Positions 1 through 12,354 of a stretch of 64,000 bases of DNA are shown piece after piece. Origin of the DNA: Apis mellifera (Eukaryota; Arthropoda; Insecta; Hymenoptera; Apidae); contig NC_037639.1 in NCBI RefSeq assembly GCF_003254395.2, positions 1,488,001-1,552,000 on the forward strand. The letters are read 5' to 3'. The notes under the pieces were generated by a model. The model was not told where the DNA came from, made no database searches, and worked only from the letters and a program-made list of their open reading frames with translations. A program made the translations under genes and the position numbers. Numbering within the stretch: the first letter of the stretch is position 1; each line of letters starts with the position of its first letter.

Positions 1-199
1 TTTGGATTCGTGCATCCGTTATGATGACCATCAGTTTATAGCAGGCTGAAATGTGTGGGGAGAATATATACTACATGGTGGGGTTGCGCAGGATACTGTT
101 CGGAATCTCCAAGGGTAATACAAGAGGGGTAGTAACCGGTGGTAGTGGTTATATTTATACATCTCTTCCGCCCCCGTCAAGTGAGAAGGGATAGCGACG

Positions 200-330
200 C
201 CACCACTACCCCACTACTTCTACCACCACCACCGCCGCCACCACCACCACTCGCTGTCGCCATCACCACTACCACCGCTACCACCACCAATGCCGTCACT
301 TCACCACCGGTGCCATCACCACCGCCAACG
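200..330. repeat. CAC/ACC trinucleotide microsatellite, degenerate
   Basis: Imperfect CCA/CAC/ACC triplets run through this stretch, with interruptions such as GCCGCC and GCTGTCGCC. In one plus-strand frame it reads as Pro- and Thr-rich low complexity. An 84-codon frame covers it, but that frame ends in ordinary DNA and has no domain, so I treat it as repeat rather than coding. It sits at the left edge of a GC-richer block that looks promoter-like. Confidence 0.8.
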
Positions 331-424
331 CTTCGTCGTCGTTACCACCGTCGAGACGCTATATGTGATCGTTGCTATCGTTTTAGTTATTAACAGACCG
401 TACGATCATTCGTATTGTAGTGAA

Positions 425-640
425 GCGGGAGAAAAAGAGTGAGAGGGAGGAAGAGAGAGAGTAGTGAGATAGAAATCGTAATTGAGTAAGGAAGAGAAGA
501 GAAAATTGTCGTGAATGTGTGCAAAGAAGAGAAAGAAATAAAAGTGGAAAAACGAATAGAACGTGAAAAATAGAAGGAAGAATCGAGCGTAGGGAAAAAG
601 AGAAGAAAAAGTGAAAAAAAGAGAGAAACTATATTACGAG
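425..640. repeat. GA-rich polypurine tract with GAGAG motifs
   Basis: The plus strand is strongly purine-biased (AGAGAG, GGGAGGAAG, GAAGAGAAGAGAAAA) for about 200 bases. The minus strand therefore reads as a long Ser/Phe/Leu-rich open frame, which is a by-product of the bias. Repeated GAGAG pentamers match the recognition core of insect GAGA factor, which is typical of promoters that recruit paused polymerase. Placement just upstream of the leader-like block fits a promoter role. The role is inferred; the motif cluster is seen directly. Confidence 0.6.
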
Positions 641-1600
641 CTATGCTGCACAGTCTCGCCTGAACAAAGGAAGGCTCCCTCAACTGAGGGTCGTTTCCGA
701 TCGACGAACCGTCGGTCCCCCTTCGTTTGCCTTCGGCGCGCCTCGTGTGGCATAAGTGTCTAGCAATCGGCCAGTCACGTAGCAGCGGCCGAGCCGTGAG
801 GAACAAAGAACGGAAGAATAAGAGTAGAACTTCAAAGAGCAAAAAAGAAGCATATATCCATGAACCGGCTTGCCGGTTAAAATAAAGAAAAAAGGCAGGT
901 AACAATAATATTGTGCTTGTGTCACAGAAATTCTTATTGATCAAGAATTTTGAGTGGAGAAAGTGAAGAAAATTTCCTGTTCCTATTGAAATTTTTTATC
1001 AAAATCAGTTCAATTTGTGTACGGTACATTATAAGTTATTTCCGCGTATCGTTTCGCAAGTTTTATCGTGTAGATACGTTAACGCTAAAATCAATGCAAG
1101 TGTAAAATAGGCATCTTTTACGCGTGTGTGTTTTCCAAGGTGCTTTCGTTTTCGTGTTTTCAAACCACTTTGAGTGAATTCAAATAAGTTTTGAACAACG
1201 GTGAACAGAAGTTGGATTCTTAATTGGCAGTTTTGTGAGTGCGTTCTCGACATACCGGCGACCTAACCTAACGATTACTTTCTAAGGGGTAGGCACGCAA
1301 TTACCAACGATAATTGTTACGTGTACATGTTAAGAAATCGATCGTTCATACGTGCCGTTAAAATGTGCTAAATGGTGAAACAGAGAAGCTGAATAAAGAC
1401 AAACGTGACTACAATATAAATCTTTATCTACTAATTATCAACATAACAAAGATTTTCATTTGCCTTTATTTTTGCTCCTCAATTCGCTTTTGTGTGACAT
1501 GTGCCACAAATATACAGTGCACACCTGAATTTGAAGGATTTTTTGACTGAAAAGCAGAATTCCTCCGTTCGGCTACGTACGGATTATCCTCGTATTTACG
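641..1600 (+). other. Putative 5' leader exon / promoter block ending at a splice donor
   Basis: This block is GC-richer than what follows, and composition changes abruptly at its right edge, where ATTTACG is followed by GTAAATTTAC (GT at 1601-1602), a reasonable plus-strand donor. Downstream DNA is immediately A/T-only-like. No long open frame crosses it; the 61-codon frame at 1365-1550 is short and unrecognised, so the exon is probably untranslated leader. The transcription start is not identifiable, and the left boundary given is simply where the purine tract ends. The reading as first exon of a long plus-strand gene rests on the donor plus the composition switch. An unrelated regulatory island is the main alternative. 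Confidence 0.35.
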
Positions 1601-3214
1601 GTAAATTTACATTTTTTTTAACGTAAAAAATTTGTCAAACAAAAAATATGATAAATATTTTACCATAAATTATTCCTAACTTGAAATTTTTTTCTGTGTA
1701 CTTTCAAATTGTAAATATATATATTTTTTTTTATTTTAATTATAATGAAAATCATAATTTCATATATTCTAGATTAATCTTTGTAATATGTACAATTATT
1801 AAAATAAATTGCGAATTATATTTTAATATTAGACAGAAGAAGTTTTATTATTATTTCAATAATTTAACGTTTATTATTCTTATATAATTTAACGATAACT
1901 TATATATTTACAGTAATAATAAATGCATAATAAAGTTATATTGACTTGAATTTTTTATAGTAAATTTTCATATTTAAAATTTCAAAACTTTTAATTCGAA
2001 AAATAATATTTAATAAAATTAAATTTGCAATTTTATAAAAGTTATATATTCATATATATTGCATTTTTAATTTAAAAAATTTATTTTTTAATTCTTCTTT
2101 TTTTTTATAATATCAATTTTTCATTAAAATCTACAAAATAGTATTAATTATATTTTTATTAAATATATTTAACAATGATTTTATAAATATTAACAATGTT
2201 AAAATAATTTTACGAATTTTAAATATTAAAAATATCTAAAAGTGTAAAAAATAAAAAGAAAATTGAAAAAAATATATTTTTTAAAATATTTTTCAGTTTA
2301 ACTTTTTTTAAAAATTTATTATATTATTAAAAATCGTCTTTATTTTTACTCTTTTGTCACATTATCGTTTTAATTACTTTCATAAATAATTACAATCATT
2401 GTTTTGTAAAGCGATCTGCTCTTATCAAATGTCATGTCTACATATGACTCAAAAATCATACTCTTGTTATTTCTGTCAGTTTGAAAGTTGACTACGTTGC
2501 AAAGTAGTTATGCATACCAGTGGATACATTTGTCATATAATTAGACGTTCGAGTGATTTGAAACGTGACATTTATCGTCTGTTGGTGACAACGGATAATT
2601 ATTCAAAAGCATGATTGTTAATTATGGACTTTGATGCGATAATTTGAAGCTTAAGTGATCTTGTGATTCAATCAATTTAATTATTTAAAATTCTGTTGAG
2701 AATAATTCTCAAATTATATGTTATATAGTCGGAATAAAATTTCATTCAAAAACTAATTATATTTGTCGAGATCACGTACATTCATTAAGACTATATTAAT
2801 TTATTAATATAATCAATGGAATGTAAAAACACGAATTACAAAAATTATACAAAATGGATGTGTATTGTCGAAATATATTATAATATTTAATGTATAATAA
2901 ATTATTCAATAATACAAACAACGAAAATTAATATAATAGCATTTTATATTTTTTAACATGTTATTTTCATATATTTTTTAATTTTATCATTTTATTTTTT
3001 TACTTCGATGTTTAGAATTAAACAATTATTTTTTTTACATAATAATTATTTTACAATTAACATGAAATTAAGTGCGAACAATTTAAAAATATATTGATGA
3101 AATTTTATTTGGTTTTTAATAAATTGTTTTTAATAAGTAATAAATTATTATTTTTCTGATTCATTTGATTCATATTTAAATATAAAATTTATAATTAAAA
3201 TAAAAATAATAAAT

Positions 3215-3241
3215 CTATATATATATATATATATATATATA
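3215..3241. repeat. (AT)n microsatellite
   Basis: Uninterrupted alternating TA dinucleotides of about 27 bases in AT-rich DNA. Confidence 0.9.
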
Positions 3242-4566
3242 ATACAAATCAAAATATTTTTTATTTCATATATTTATGTATGTATAATATTATGATTAAA
3301 GGAAAATCAAAATAAAATTTTAATTTGGTCAAACAACATTGTTCATGCATGTAGCTTCATCGTAAGTTATAAGTTGGATTTAAATTCAGGAAAAATGATA
3401 ATAAAAATTTATCGAAATCAGATAGTTTTTGTGAAATTTTGATTTTCTACGAATACCACTAATTTGAATGTCCACTCAGATCGATGATTCATTCGTAAAT
3501 GAAATAATGTACTTCGACAGAAGCCGCGCATTTATTTCTTGACAACGTTTCTGTCCAGTACGTTGAGAAATACTAGATGAAAACTAAAATGAAACAAAAC
3601 GAAATAAAAAATTCTTAAGCAATATTAATTTGTTTGAGATGACATGGATACTGAAATTCTTTTTCATTAACATAATAAATATAATATAAATATATATTAT
3701 AATTTTTAACTCTTGAAAGGCGATAATGAAATTGTTGCATACATTGAGCATTTTTTATTCATAACATTCGCTCTTCATTTGAATTATAAAATAAATTTTT
3801 ACACGAGAGTGTTATATTATTCATTCTTCCATTATTTTTTATAAAATTTAACAAATTTTTAAAAACAAATGCAATAATCTCGCGAGATTTACTATTCATC
3901 GACGGATGGTTAAATATATGTTATAAACAATTGGAACAAACGAAATGGAATTTATTTTCATTTCTATATATATATAATATATTCTATATATAGAGAGAAA
4001 TGAAAAAGTGTGTGTGCGTGTGTGTTAAATTTATCTATTATTTAAAATCTATATTTACATATATAATCCTTGCGTGAATTTGATATTTGAAAGATAATAT
4101 CAATAAAAATCGATTAAAAGTCTACAATATAAATCGAATATGAATGGTTATAGAAAATAGAATGGTTATAGGAAGTAGAAATCATTTGGATCTATACATG
4201 GTTGAGATTCTTGTAAATAGAAGAAAATTCCTGATAAATACACCGAGCTTATAGAATCGTTTCATTCATAACATGAGAATGTACGCTACATAACAACATA
4301 GTGAGTCATTTTTACGTGATTCGACATAAATACGCTTCACACGAGACGGTTGTCACGTCGCGTTCAACGTTATATATACATATTTAATTTTACACTTTTT
4401 CTCATAAATAATCAGAAATTATTTTAATGCAAAAACCAAATTAATGAAACTTATGTGCATAAATATATTTTTTAATAATATAGAAAATACGGAATGTAAA
4501 TGTAATTTATGTTATTTTTTATTTCTAAGTGAATAAATTTATAAAAAAATTTATAAAAAAAACAAA

Positions 4567-4627
4567 GTAGTATATATAGTATATATAAATAGTATATATA
4601 ATAGTAGTATATATTATACTATTATAT
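4567..4627. repeat. AGTATATATA-type imperfect tandem cluster
   Basis: The words TAGTATATATA, TAGTATATATAA and TAGTAGTATATATTATACTA recur over about 60 bases. The right part can fold on itself. Likely microsatellite decay. Confidence 0.6.
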
Positions 4628-6429
4628 AATAGATTTTTTAAAAATATATATTTTTTAATTTTTATTATAATTATTAATATATATATTTTATTATTTTTAT
4701 CATTATAATTTTCGTTTAATTACTTTTATAGACTTCAATATTCTATAACGAATTATTATGTAATATTAATAAAATATCAATTCAAAGAAAGCTTTTAATG
4801 CATTAAATGTATAAAATAATGCAATTTTATAATATTATTTAATAAATATAATGTTAGAATATTTCTAAAATATTTAATTTTCATTAATATTTTTTTAATA
4901 TTAAATTGTATTATTGAAATTAAATTACTAAAATTATCTTGTATTAAACACAAGGAAAAAAGATATCTTTTTTTCACATTTTATTATGATTAATCTATTG
5001 TCGCTAATATATTGTATAAACAGATTTAATTAATTTCATTAGAGATTCCATTAGAGATTCGTTGAATGAATAACTAGATTATCAAGAAATGTTTAATCAA
5101 TGAATTGATATGCTATAATTAGATTATCAGTATTTCATTTTTAAACATTTTTTTTGCTCTTGGTATGTAACTTGCTTTTAAAGTTCGTAGATTTATAATA
5201 AATACAATAATATTTAAAAATTATTATAAATTAATATTTTTGGAGATTGAAAAATAAAAATATTTTTTTTATTTTCTAAAATTTTTTAAAAATCACTAAT
5301 TGTCTACATATTTTAAATCAAAGATTGTTAATATAAATTATATTTTATATAAATTATAATCTTTTACAAAATAAATACAAATTGAAATACATAAATAATT
5401 CATTCTTATAAAATACATTATTTTATTGTATTATTGTGAATGATGTAAGTACTTACACATATATATAATAAGATAAAATTCATGATAAGACTAGAAAATA
5501 ATTATATATATAAAAATGAAGAAAGAAAGAAGAGATTATTTTCATGAGAATAAATAAATTGAAAAGTATAAAATAAAATTATTTAATAAATTCTCTTTCA
5601 AAAAATAAATATTAATTAAAAAATAAAAATAAATAATAAAATATATTGTCAAAACATTACCGTCAGATATTAATATATTTAACGAATTTTCAATTTTTTT
5701 AAGTTTATTAATTTTATTCTATATTTTTCATTTAATGTTCTGTAAAGCATATTATATATAATTCTATTGAGAAATATTAATAATTATTATATTATCAACG
5801 TTTTGAAAAATAAAGAAAAACATACATGTATAAAATTGCTTGACATTTATTTAAATATTCTTTATTTTTTCTATTTTTGATTACTAATTTATAAATTTCA
5901 TTTTTGAATATATTATAGACATTTGTATATGTAGCATAGAATTTTCTATATTATTTTTCATATTTCGTTTTAGAATTGTTGTTTAATATATATTCATGAA
6001 TATGAAATAGTTTCGATAATTCATCCGTTATATATGCCTCTAATTGCTTATCGATCGTGACTAAGTATTAAAGTACTCATTGCATATGTATATCTATTTA
6101 TCGATTTATGGATTTAAATCTGTTCTAACAGTGAGATTATTAATTGATGATGGCTATACTTCGCAAAAATTAATTGTATATGTTATCTCATAATAGAATT
6201 ATTGATAATATTTTATAAATATTAACTAATTAAATAAAATGTTAATCTCAATTAATCTATTGCTTTTAATTACTTTTATCTTAAATTGATTAATCATATT
6301 AATTAATGCGCAAATTAAAATACAAGATATAATCAATAAATTCTAAATTTCGAATGTTTATATCGATATTCTCTTTATAACTTTTACAAAAATTTTAAGA
6401 AATTTCTTAAAAAGAACATTTCTTTTTCT

Positions 6430-6590
6430 TCTAGACCTTTATCTTCAGAAAGCAACTTACATTCCAGAATGATGCGCAGAATATTTGGGCCTAAGTTTTC
6501 AGGCTTCTTCTGTTATAAGAAAGAAACCGGTTTTTCTCAGAACTGACCGATCATTTTTCCAAAGTGCATGGCATTATATCAGAAATGCAT
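6430..6590. promoter_or_regulatory. GC-richer islet, function unknown
   Basis: A roughly 160-base patch of mixed composition in AT-rich DNA. It contains ATTCCAGAAT (a TTCnnGAA heat-shock-element-like unit), a good T/C-rich acceptor-like TTTTCAGGCTTCTTC and ACCGGTTTTTCTCAGAAC. No open frame supports an exon. It may be a small regulatory element or a decayed exon. Confidence 0.3.
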
Positions 6591-6650
6591 GATTTGAAAT
6601 CATTTATATTCTTTTTCTACATTATACGAAAATATTTTAATATAATACTT

Positions 6651-6707
6651 TTTTATTTAGTAATTTTTTTAATAATAGTAATTTTATTTAGTAATTTTTT
6701 TAATAAT
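6651..6707. repeat. Tandem duplication, about 31-bp period
   Basis: The string TTTATTTAGTAATTTTTTTA followed by ATAAT occurs twice in a row, separated by AGTAATT-like filler. This is a local tandem duplication with little divergence, hence probably young. Confidence 0.7.
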
Positions 6708-7576
6708 TTTTTTAAAGCATATTTCAAAATAATATAAGAAGTATTACAGATATTTAAATTGTATTAATTATATCATTTTTTCTGATAATTGAAAAGATAC
6801 TGTTAAATGCATTTTTTTTTAAATTTTGCTTAACAAAATCATATTTAACAAAAAACAATAGAAATAATTAGAAATAATCAGAATTAATGGTAACAAAGTT
6901 TTGAATTGTATTTACTTAAAAATAAATTTTTTTATCATTTCCATGATTCGGATTATTTAAACTAAAAATAAATAAAAAAGATTCTTAATTAAAATAAGAT
7001 AACATTCATTTCAAATGAAATGAAATCAAAATTATATATTATTAATAAAAATATTTGAAATTTACAATCGTATTTTAAATGAAAATTTGTAATATATACA
7101 CATATAAATATTATTATATAAATATAATCGATAAATAATTTAATATTTGTAATACAAAATATAATCGAAAAGGATACATTTTATAAAATATCGAAAATAT
7201 AGGATAAAATTTTTTAATAATTTTTAAAAAAATCGAAAATTAAAATTGATTAATTAAAGAATATATTTTCATTGAATCTGCTTTGTTCATTTAATTTTAT
7301 GCTATATTATTTTAATTTTAGTATTATATAATATTATTTCTGACTAGAAACAAAATTAAAATAATTATTAGAAAGTTCTCAGATTTTAGTAATCTTGTCG
7401 AGATTAACATTTTAAAGAATTTGCTATACCTGAACATATAATAGCTATCTGTAAAGGTTGCTCGGCTTTTTCGAAATATTTGAAAGAAAATGCTACATTA
7501 AATTTCGTTTATATGTCCATGACAATATATTTGTAGTTACCGCTTATCTATTGTTTCTATAAATACATTGCAAGTT

Positions 7577-7976
7577 GGCGTCCAAAATGTATAGTAAGTA
7601 AATCGGTCAAAAAGTTCTTTTGAATTTTTTTCTTCTTTCTTAATTTATATAAGTTATTTATATAAATAATTGTATAAATAAATGTATATTTGGTAAATTG
7701 ATAAAAAACAAAAGAAATTGTATTATGAAAATCCGTATCTTGTTATCAATATATTATATATTACATAGTGATAGATATTTTTTGTTTTTTTTTATTTTAT
7801 TTTATATATTATTCTATATAGAAACTTCGATTATTGTAATTATGTTCAGAAATTATTTTATATTTTATTTCTAAGGATATTTTATTTTTGTATTCTGCAA
7901 ATTCAAAAGAATTTAAATTCTGTATAAATATATAATAAATATGGTAATATTAGCTCTGTTATACATTTTGGATGCC
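7577..7976. mobile_element. Putative 400-bp MITE with 17-bp terminal inverted repeats
   Basis: GGCGTCCAAAATGTATA at 7577-7593 is matched in inverse orientation by TATACATTTTGGATGCC at 7960-7976, with one mismatch in 17. The GC-containing arms stand out from the surrounding AT tract, so chance pairing is unlikely. The interior is AT-rich and has no open frame, as expected for a non-autonomous DNA element. No convincing target-site duplication is visible at the edges. The superfamily is not assigned. An alternative is a pair of unrelated inverted regulatory sites. Confidence 0.5.
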
Positions 7977-8350
7977 GCATTGTGATATGTTTATATAAAT
8001 GATATGTCGCGGTTGCTGACGCACATACTATCAATAATACATACAAATATGCGAAATTTAATATGGTAATAGCAGCAATTTTTTTTTTTTGGAAAACTAA
8101 AGTTAAACCGTGATTACATTTATAGAAAAAAATTGTTCAAAATGTTAAATTCTACAATATATTTCACAAGTCATTGAAATCGATATTAAGAATCTTATTT
8201 TTAATAATTAACAAAATTAATTAAAATTATAATTATAAAGAATAATTAGAAATAAAATTTAATCAATAACTAATAAAATTAATGTTTATTATTTTTTAAA
8301 ATTATATCAAATTTTTATTAATATATTCTTATTTATAAACATAAACAAAA

Positions 8351-8372
8351 ATATGCTTCTAATGAAGCATAT
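8351..8372. repeat. Perfect 9-bp hairpin, TAAT loop
   Basis: ATATGCTTC, loop TAAT, GAAGCATAT. It is compact and perfect but short, and no neighbouring gene gives it a role. The T tail needed for a terminator is absent. Confidence 0.5.
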
Positions 8373-8649
8373 GTGTCTAACGAATTTTAAAATTTGATTG
8401 TGACAAAAACAAAGTTCCATATTAAATAATCGAATTTTATTTTTTCAATTTTAAATGTAATATCTCAATTTACAAACTATATATCACAATATATTATTGT
8501 AAAATGCAGCTATATACTCGTGTATACACAATGTATATCGTTCGAATCGTAAAATTTCAATCTCCGGTTTTATATGCTTTAGGAAATATTTTTTCAGTGA
8601 ATACAAGTTGACAAAGAAAAATTGATAGTAAGAGAAATCAGCACAAACG

Positions 8650-9060
8650 AATAAACAGTTTCACAGCTTAGATACGCGGACCATGGTGTATCTAATTAAC
8701 GAGATTACCTTGTACGAAACCCGTTTCTGTCCCGATCAGGCCTTATTTAGGAACGACGCGATGTCATGTGGACGGATCTTAAGCAGCGAAAGTAAACTGT
8801 TGCCACTAGCAAACTGTTGCTTCAGCTTATCTGTTTAACAAGAGACGAAAGTGTCTCGCTATCGTGCTTTAAAACACGCGTATAAGTATTTACTTGCGTG
8901 CTGCCTTTTACTTGCTCTGCTTCTATCTTATATAACCTTATGAAGGCAGTAAGAAAGGCAATTATGTTTCGTTGTACGAGCTCATTGGGTTAGCACATAT
9001 TAGCGCGGGTTATATTAATCGCAATTCGATTCGACTGTGGGAAAGTTATATACCATGGTT
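8650..9060. promoter_or_regulatory. GC-richer islet with clustered transcription-factor-like motifs
   Basis: About 400 bases of mixed, CpG-containing sequence with abrupt AT-rich flanks. Visible motifs: TAATTA near 8695; a direct repeat of AAACTGTTGC at 8794-8803 and 8811-8820 (contains the Myb-like AACTG core); GAGAC...GTCTC foldback at 8842-8857; TGTGGGAAA at 9036-9044, matching the Su(H)/RBPJ consensus; CCATGG near 9053. No open frame persists. The combination resembles an insect enhancer more than an exon. Motif matches are seen; enhancer activity is inferred. Confidence 0.4.
9036..9044 (+). promoter_or_regulatory. Su(H)/RBPJ-like site
   Basis: TGTGGGAAA matches the YGTGDGAAM consensus bound by Suppressor of Hairless, the Notch nuclear effector. 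It is one site only, in an islet rather than random AT sequence. Confidence 0.3.
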
Positions 9061-9728
9061 ACGTATTTCGTATACTATCGCGCTGATCACGTAGTATATA
9101 TATTCTCGCATTAATATATATAAACGTGTTTTCACAAGTGCTTCTTCACTTTCAATTTATCGATTTATTTCTATATCCTAAACATTCGAATCTTGTTCAA
9201 AAGTTATATACAATAAGATGTTCTGTAACGTACAATCTTATAACAATAGATTTTATTATTAAAGCTATATTTCAAACAATTTCTTAACCTCTTTGCATTA
9301 GCAACAGTTTTCAAATTTTGAATAGTTAGATTAAATTATTTAAATGTTTGTTTATTTTCAATTTATCATTTCTATGATAATATCATTCTATGATATATTC
9401 AATTTATTTTCTAAAATTATATCTTATATCATTTGGATTTTTAATTAAAAATTAATATATAATGAGATGATATAAACTGTTATAATTAAAATTTTTTATT
9501 ATTAACTATTATTATTATATTTATTATATTTATTATTATATTATTATAAATTTTTATTAAATTATATATATATATTATTATAAATTATTATTATAATTAT
9601 ATTATTATATTTATTATTATATTTTGAAACAATATTTATTTTTTTTAATTTCTTTAATTAATGAAAATTTTCAAAATTGAATAATTAATCATATTGGCAT
9701 AGGAATGATATATTTCGGAGACCTTGAA

Positions 9729-9990
9729 GGATAGAAACCAAAACAAATATAACAGTTGATATACAAAAATATCGATTATAATTTACTTATTGAGTTATAA
9801 GCAATTGAAGTTCGCTTTGAAATAAGACAAAAATATAACGGTAATACGATTATAAAAATATAACGGTAACGGAAATAGAATTATGTCTCACTGTTTTATT
9901 CTTGTTTCATCTAATGCAAACTTCAGTTGCCTATAATTTAATAAATAAACCTTAATTGATAATTTCATATAATTTTGTACATAAAATTTT
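9729..9990. mobile_element. Palindromic repeat family, copy A (foldback/MITE-like)
   Basis: The left arm begins ATAGAAACCAAAACAAAT and continues through TATTGAGTTATAAGCAATTG and GACAAAAATATAACGG. The right arm (about 9960 back to 9879, read on the minus strand) carries the same words with substitutions: TTTATTTATTAAATTATAGG, AACTGAAGTTTGC, GATGAAACAAG. The element is therefore a diverged inverted duplication with a short centre. At least four other loci in the window share the arm. There is no coding capacity. The superfamily is unknown. Confidence 0.6.
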
Positions 9991-10844
9991 TTTTAAAATT
10001 TGTTTTAAAATCGATCCTTCAAATGTCAAGTATAATTATTAATAGAAACAATATTTTATAATCAATATCAGTTTTTAATTGAATTTTAATTCCTATTAAT
10101 AGATTTCTATTAATATTTTTTAATACTATTTATAAATAATAATAAATATTAAATATTTTTATGGTTAATAAGATTTTAATAAATTTTTAATCAATTTTTC
10201 GCAATACGTTTATATTGCGTGACATATTAGTTGGGAAACATTGTCGTAAAATGATATTACCGAAATGTCATAGATTTTCAATATATTCTAATATTTTTAA
10301 ATTAATCTATTGTAAATCTATTATATCTTTAAAAAATTATTATAGCATTTTTTAATATTGTATTATTGTATTATTTTATTTTTAATTGATTGATATACGA
10401 AGTTTTCAACAAAATTAAGTGATATTTTTTGTCTTTTTTCGAAGTCTTTCAATTAAAAATTGCAAATCATATATTTACAATCATATGTTACTTACAATCA
10501 TTCTAAAACGAATTAGTTTGTTTTTATATATTCAATCATATAACATAACATAACTAATTTGCTTTCTCTTTCTAATTTCTTTGCTTTATTCAATTATTAA
10601 TACATACCTATATGTTTTTATATGTACTTAATTATAATAAAAAAATTGTAATATTGCAATTATTTATTTTGCAATATTCAATAATTTGCATTTTCTTTCT
10701 TTTTAATAAATATACCAAATGATAATAAATCAATGAATAAATTTAAACATAATATAAACTGTAAAATATTTAAAATTTGAAAAAAATTTAGAATATAAAA
10801 AATACACACGATTATTGTGAATATATATAAAAAATATTCAGGTA

Positions 10845-11045
10845 TACTTGGCGAGAATTTATGTTCCGTAATTATTTTTTTACACTTTCGCTGGTTGTCA
10901 ACCCGTACCATCTCACAGTGAACAGTCCCATTCTATTCCCGCGAGAGTGAAATGCCAAAGTGAAAGGGTATGTCTTCCCATGCGTGCTGTTACCTCATAA
11001 CTTGTTCTCTTGCTCGTAACGTGACTTCAAATCGAAGCAACACTA
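10845..11045. promoter_or_regulatory. GC-richer islet
   Basis: Mixed-composition patch between AT-rich flanks, with TTCCCGCGAGAGTGAAATG, two AGTGAAA copies about 12 bp apart, and CTCGTAACGTGACTTC. A 77-codon minus-strand frame enters from the right (start at 10911) but turns into a Phe/Ile/Leu-rich AT translation, so it is not taken as a gene. Confidence 0.3.
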
Positions 11046-11679
11046 TGCTTATATCGAGTCACATATAGATATTTATATAAGCTTTCATATCATTTATTTA
11101 TTTAATATTTTTTAATTATAAACCAAAATATTTTATCATAATAATAAAATATATACAATATAATATGTATACAATATAAATATATACAATATAATTTATA
11201 TATATCTATAAAATAATATATATACTCTTATTTGCATAAAATTACTGTTCAAATATTAATTTCATTTACATATAATAAATAAAAATATTAGTTATATCCC
11301 AGTTTTTCCAAAAAATTTTAATAATTTTTTTATAAATCTCTAGTGTATAGAATTTTTTCTCTAATTTTTTTTATAAATTATATAATAATTTCGGCGCATA
11401 CAATTTAAAATATTGAATTGAATATTATCATTATTTACATTGCAAAATAGATATTTGCCAATATCGTTGAAAACAGATTATATATTATTCATTTATATAT
11501 TTTTTATTATTTATCTTTGCTGTAAAACTACTTAATAAAATATATATTTAAACTTTAGATTCTAAAATTATATTTTAAATGAAATTTTAAAATAAATATA
11601 ATTTTGCATAAAAAGTATAAGTATATATAAATATTTAAAATAATATATGTTTTATAAGCACATAATATTTTCTATTGTC

Positions 11680-11960
11680 CTAGATAAGTAGATAAGTATG
11701 AGTCTACTTGTATGCCTTTTTACTCATGAGTCATAATATCTGGATCATTTTCTTTTTTCTTTTCTTTTTTCTCGCTATGAAAAGTATTACGTGCGAAAAC
11801 ATCACGGTATGTCATATGCAACGATTTCATTCGAATTTCCGCATAACTACAACACCATAAATCGACTTACTCGTAGAGTTCCGCATGTTACAACTATTAC
11901 TCAGAAAACTGTGACTTTATGCTTGTACATTCATTTAAAAGTCATGCGTAGATCAATAAA
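11680..11960. promoter_or_regulatory. Weak islet with AP-1-like palindrome
   Basis: ACTCATGAGT (11722-11731) is a perfect 10-bp palindrome overlapping TGAGTCA (11727-11733), the AP-1 core. The patch after it is moderately GC-richer. The 64-codon frame at 11791-11985 has no recognisable feature. Confidence 0.25.
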
Positions 11961-12354
11961 TATTGTGTGCAAATTCTCTTTGTAAAATGATACTTGGTTT
12001 GTTACTATGTGAGTGACATGACACAAATTTCATTATAAATCGAAAGATCGAAATTAAATAGTTTTCAATTTTTTTTATATTATAAGAATAATAATTACAT
12101 ATACAATTACATATACATATACAATATTTTATTAAATATTTTACTAATTTTAGATTTCTAATTTTGTTTTTTTTTATATCGCACAAATTAATTAAATTTA
12201 GGTATTTAAACAATAATATTAATTAACAGATAAAGATAATATAATGATAAATAATGAATACAATATTAATAATGCACACATTAAATTATATAATAAATAT
12301 CAGTGCAAAACAAAAGATCAAAGAATAAAAATTTGAAAAAATATCCTATCTTCG

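Larger units (their letters stand above)
1601..6420. other. AT-rich intron-like or intergenic DNA, no gene seen
   Basis: Almost pure A/T with frequent short homopolymers and stops in all frames. Slightly GC-richer patches occur at about 2400-2650, 3330-3600 and 4140-4375. The last has a TGAGTCA AP-1-type heptamer at 4303-4309 and a GTCACGTCGCG string near 4351. Nothing coding is supported. Confidence 0.6.

Noticed and set aside
139..393. 84-codon plus-strand Pro/Thr-rich frame
   Set aside because: It is the translation of a CAC/ACC microsatellite.
390..944. 184-codon minus-strand open frame
   Set aside because: It is the complement of a GA-rich tract; the peptide is Phe/Leu/Ser low complexity and has no domain.
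1262..1271. CCTAACCTAA as interstitial telomere repeat
   Set aside because: Two units of the insect TTAGG repeat occur by chance; there is no array.
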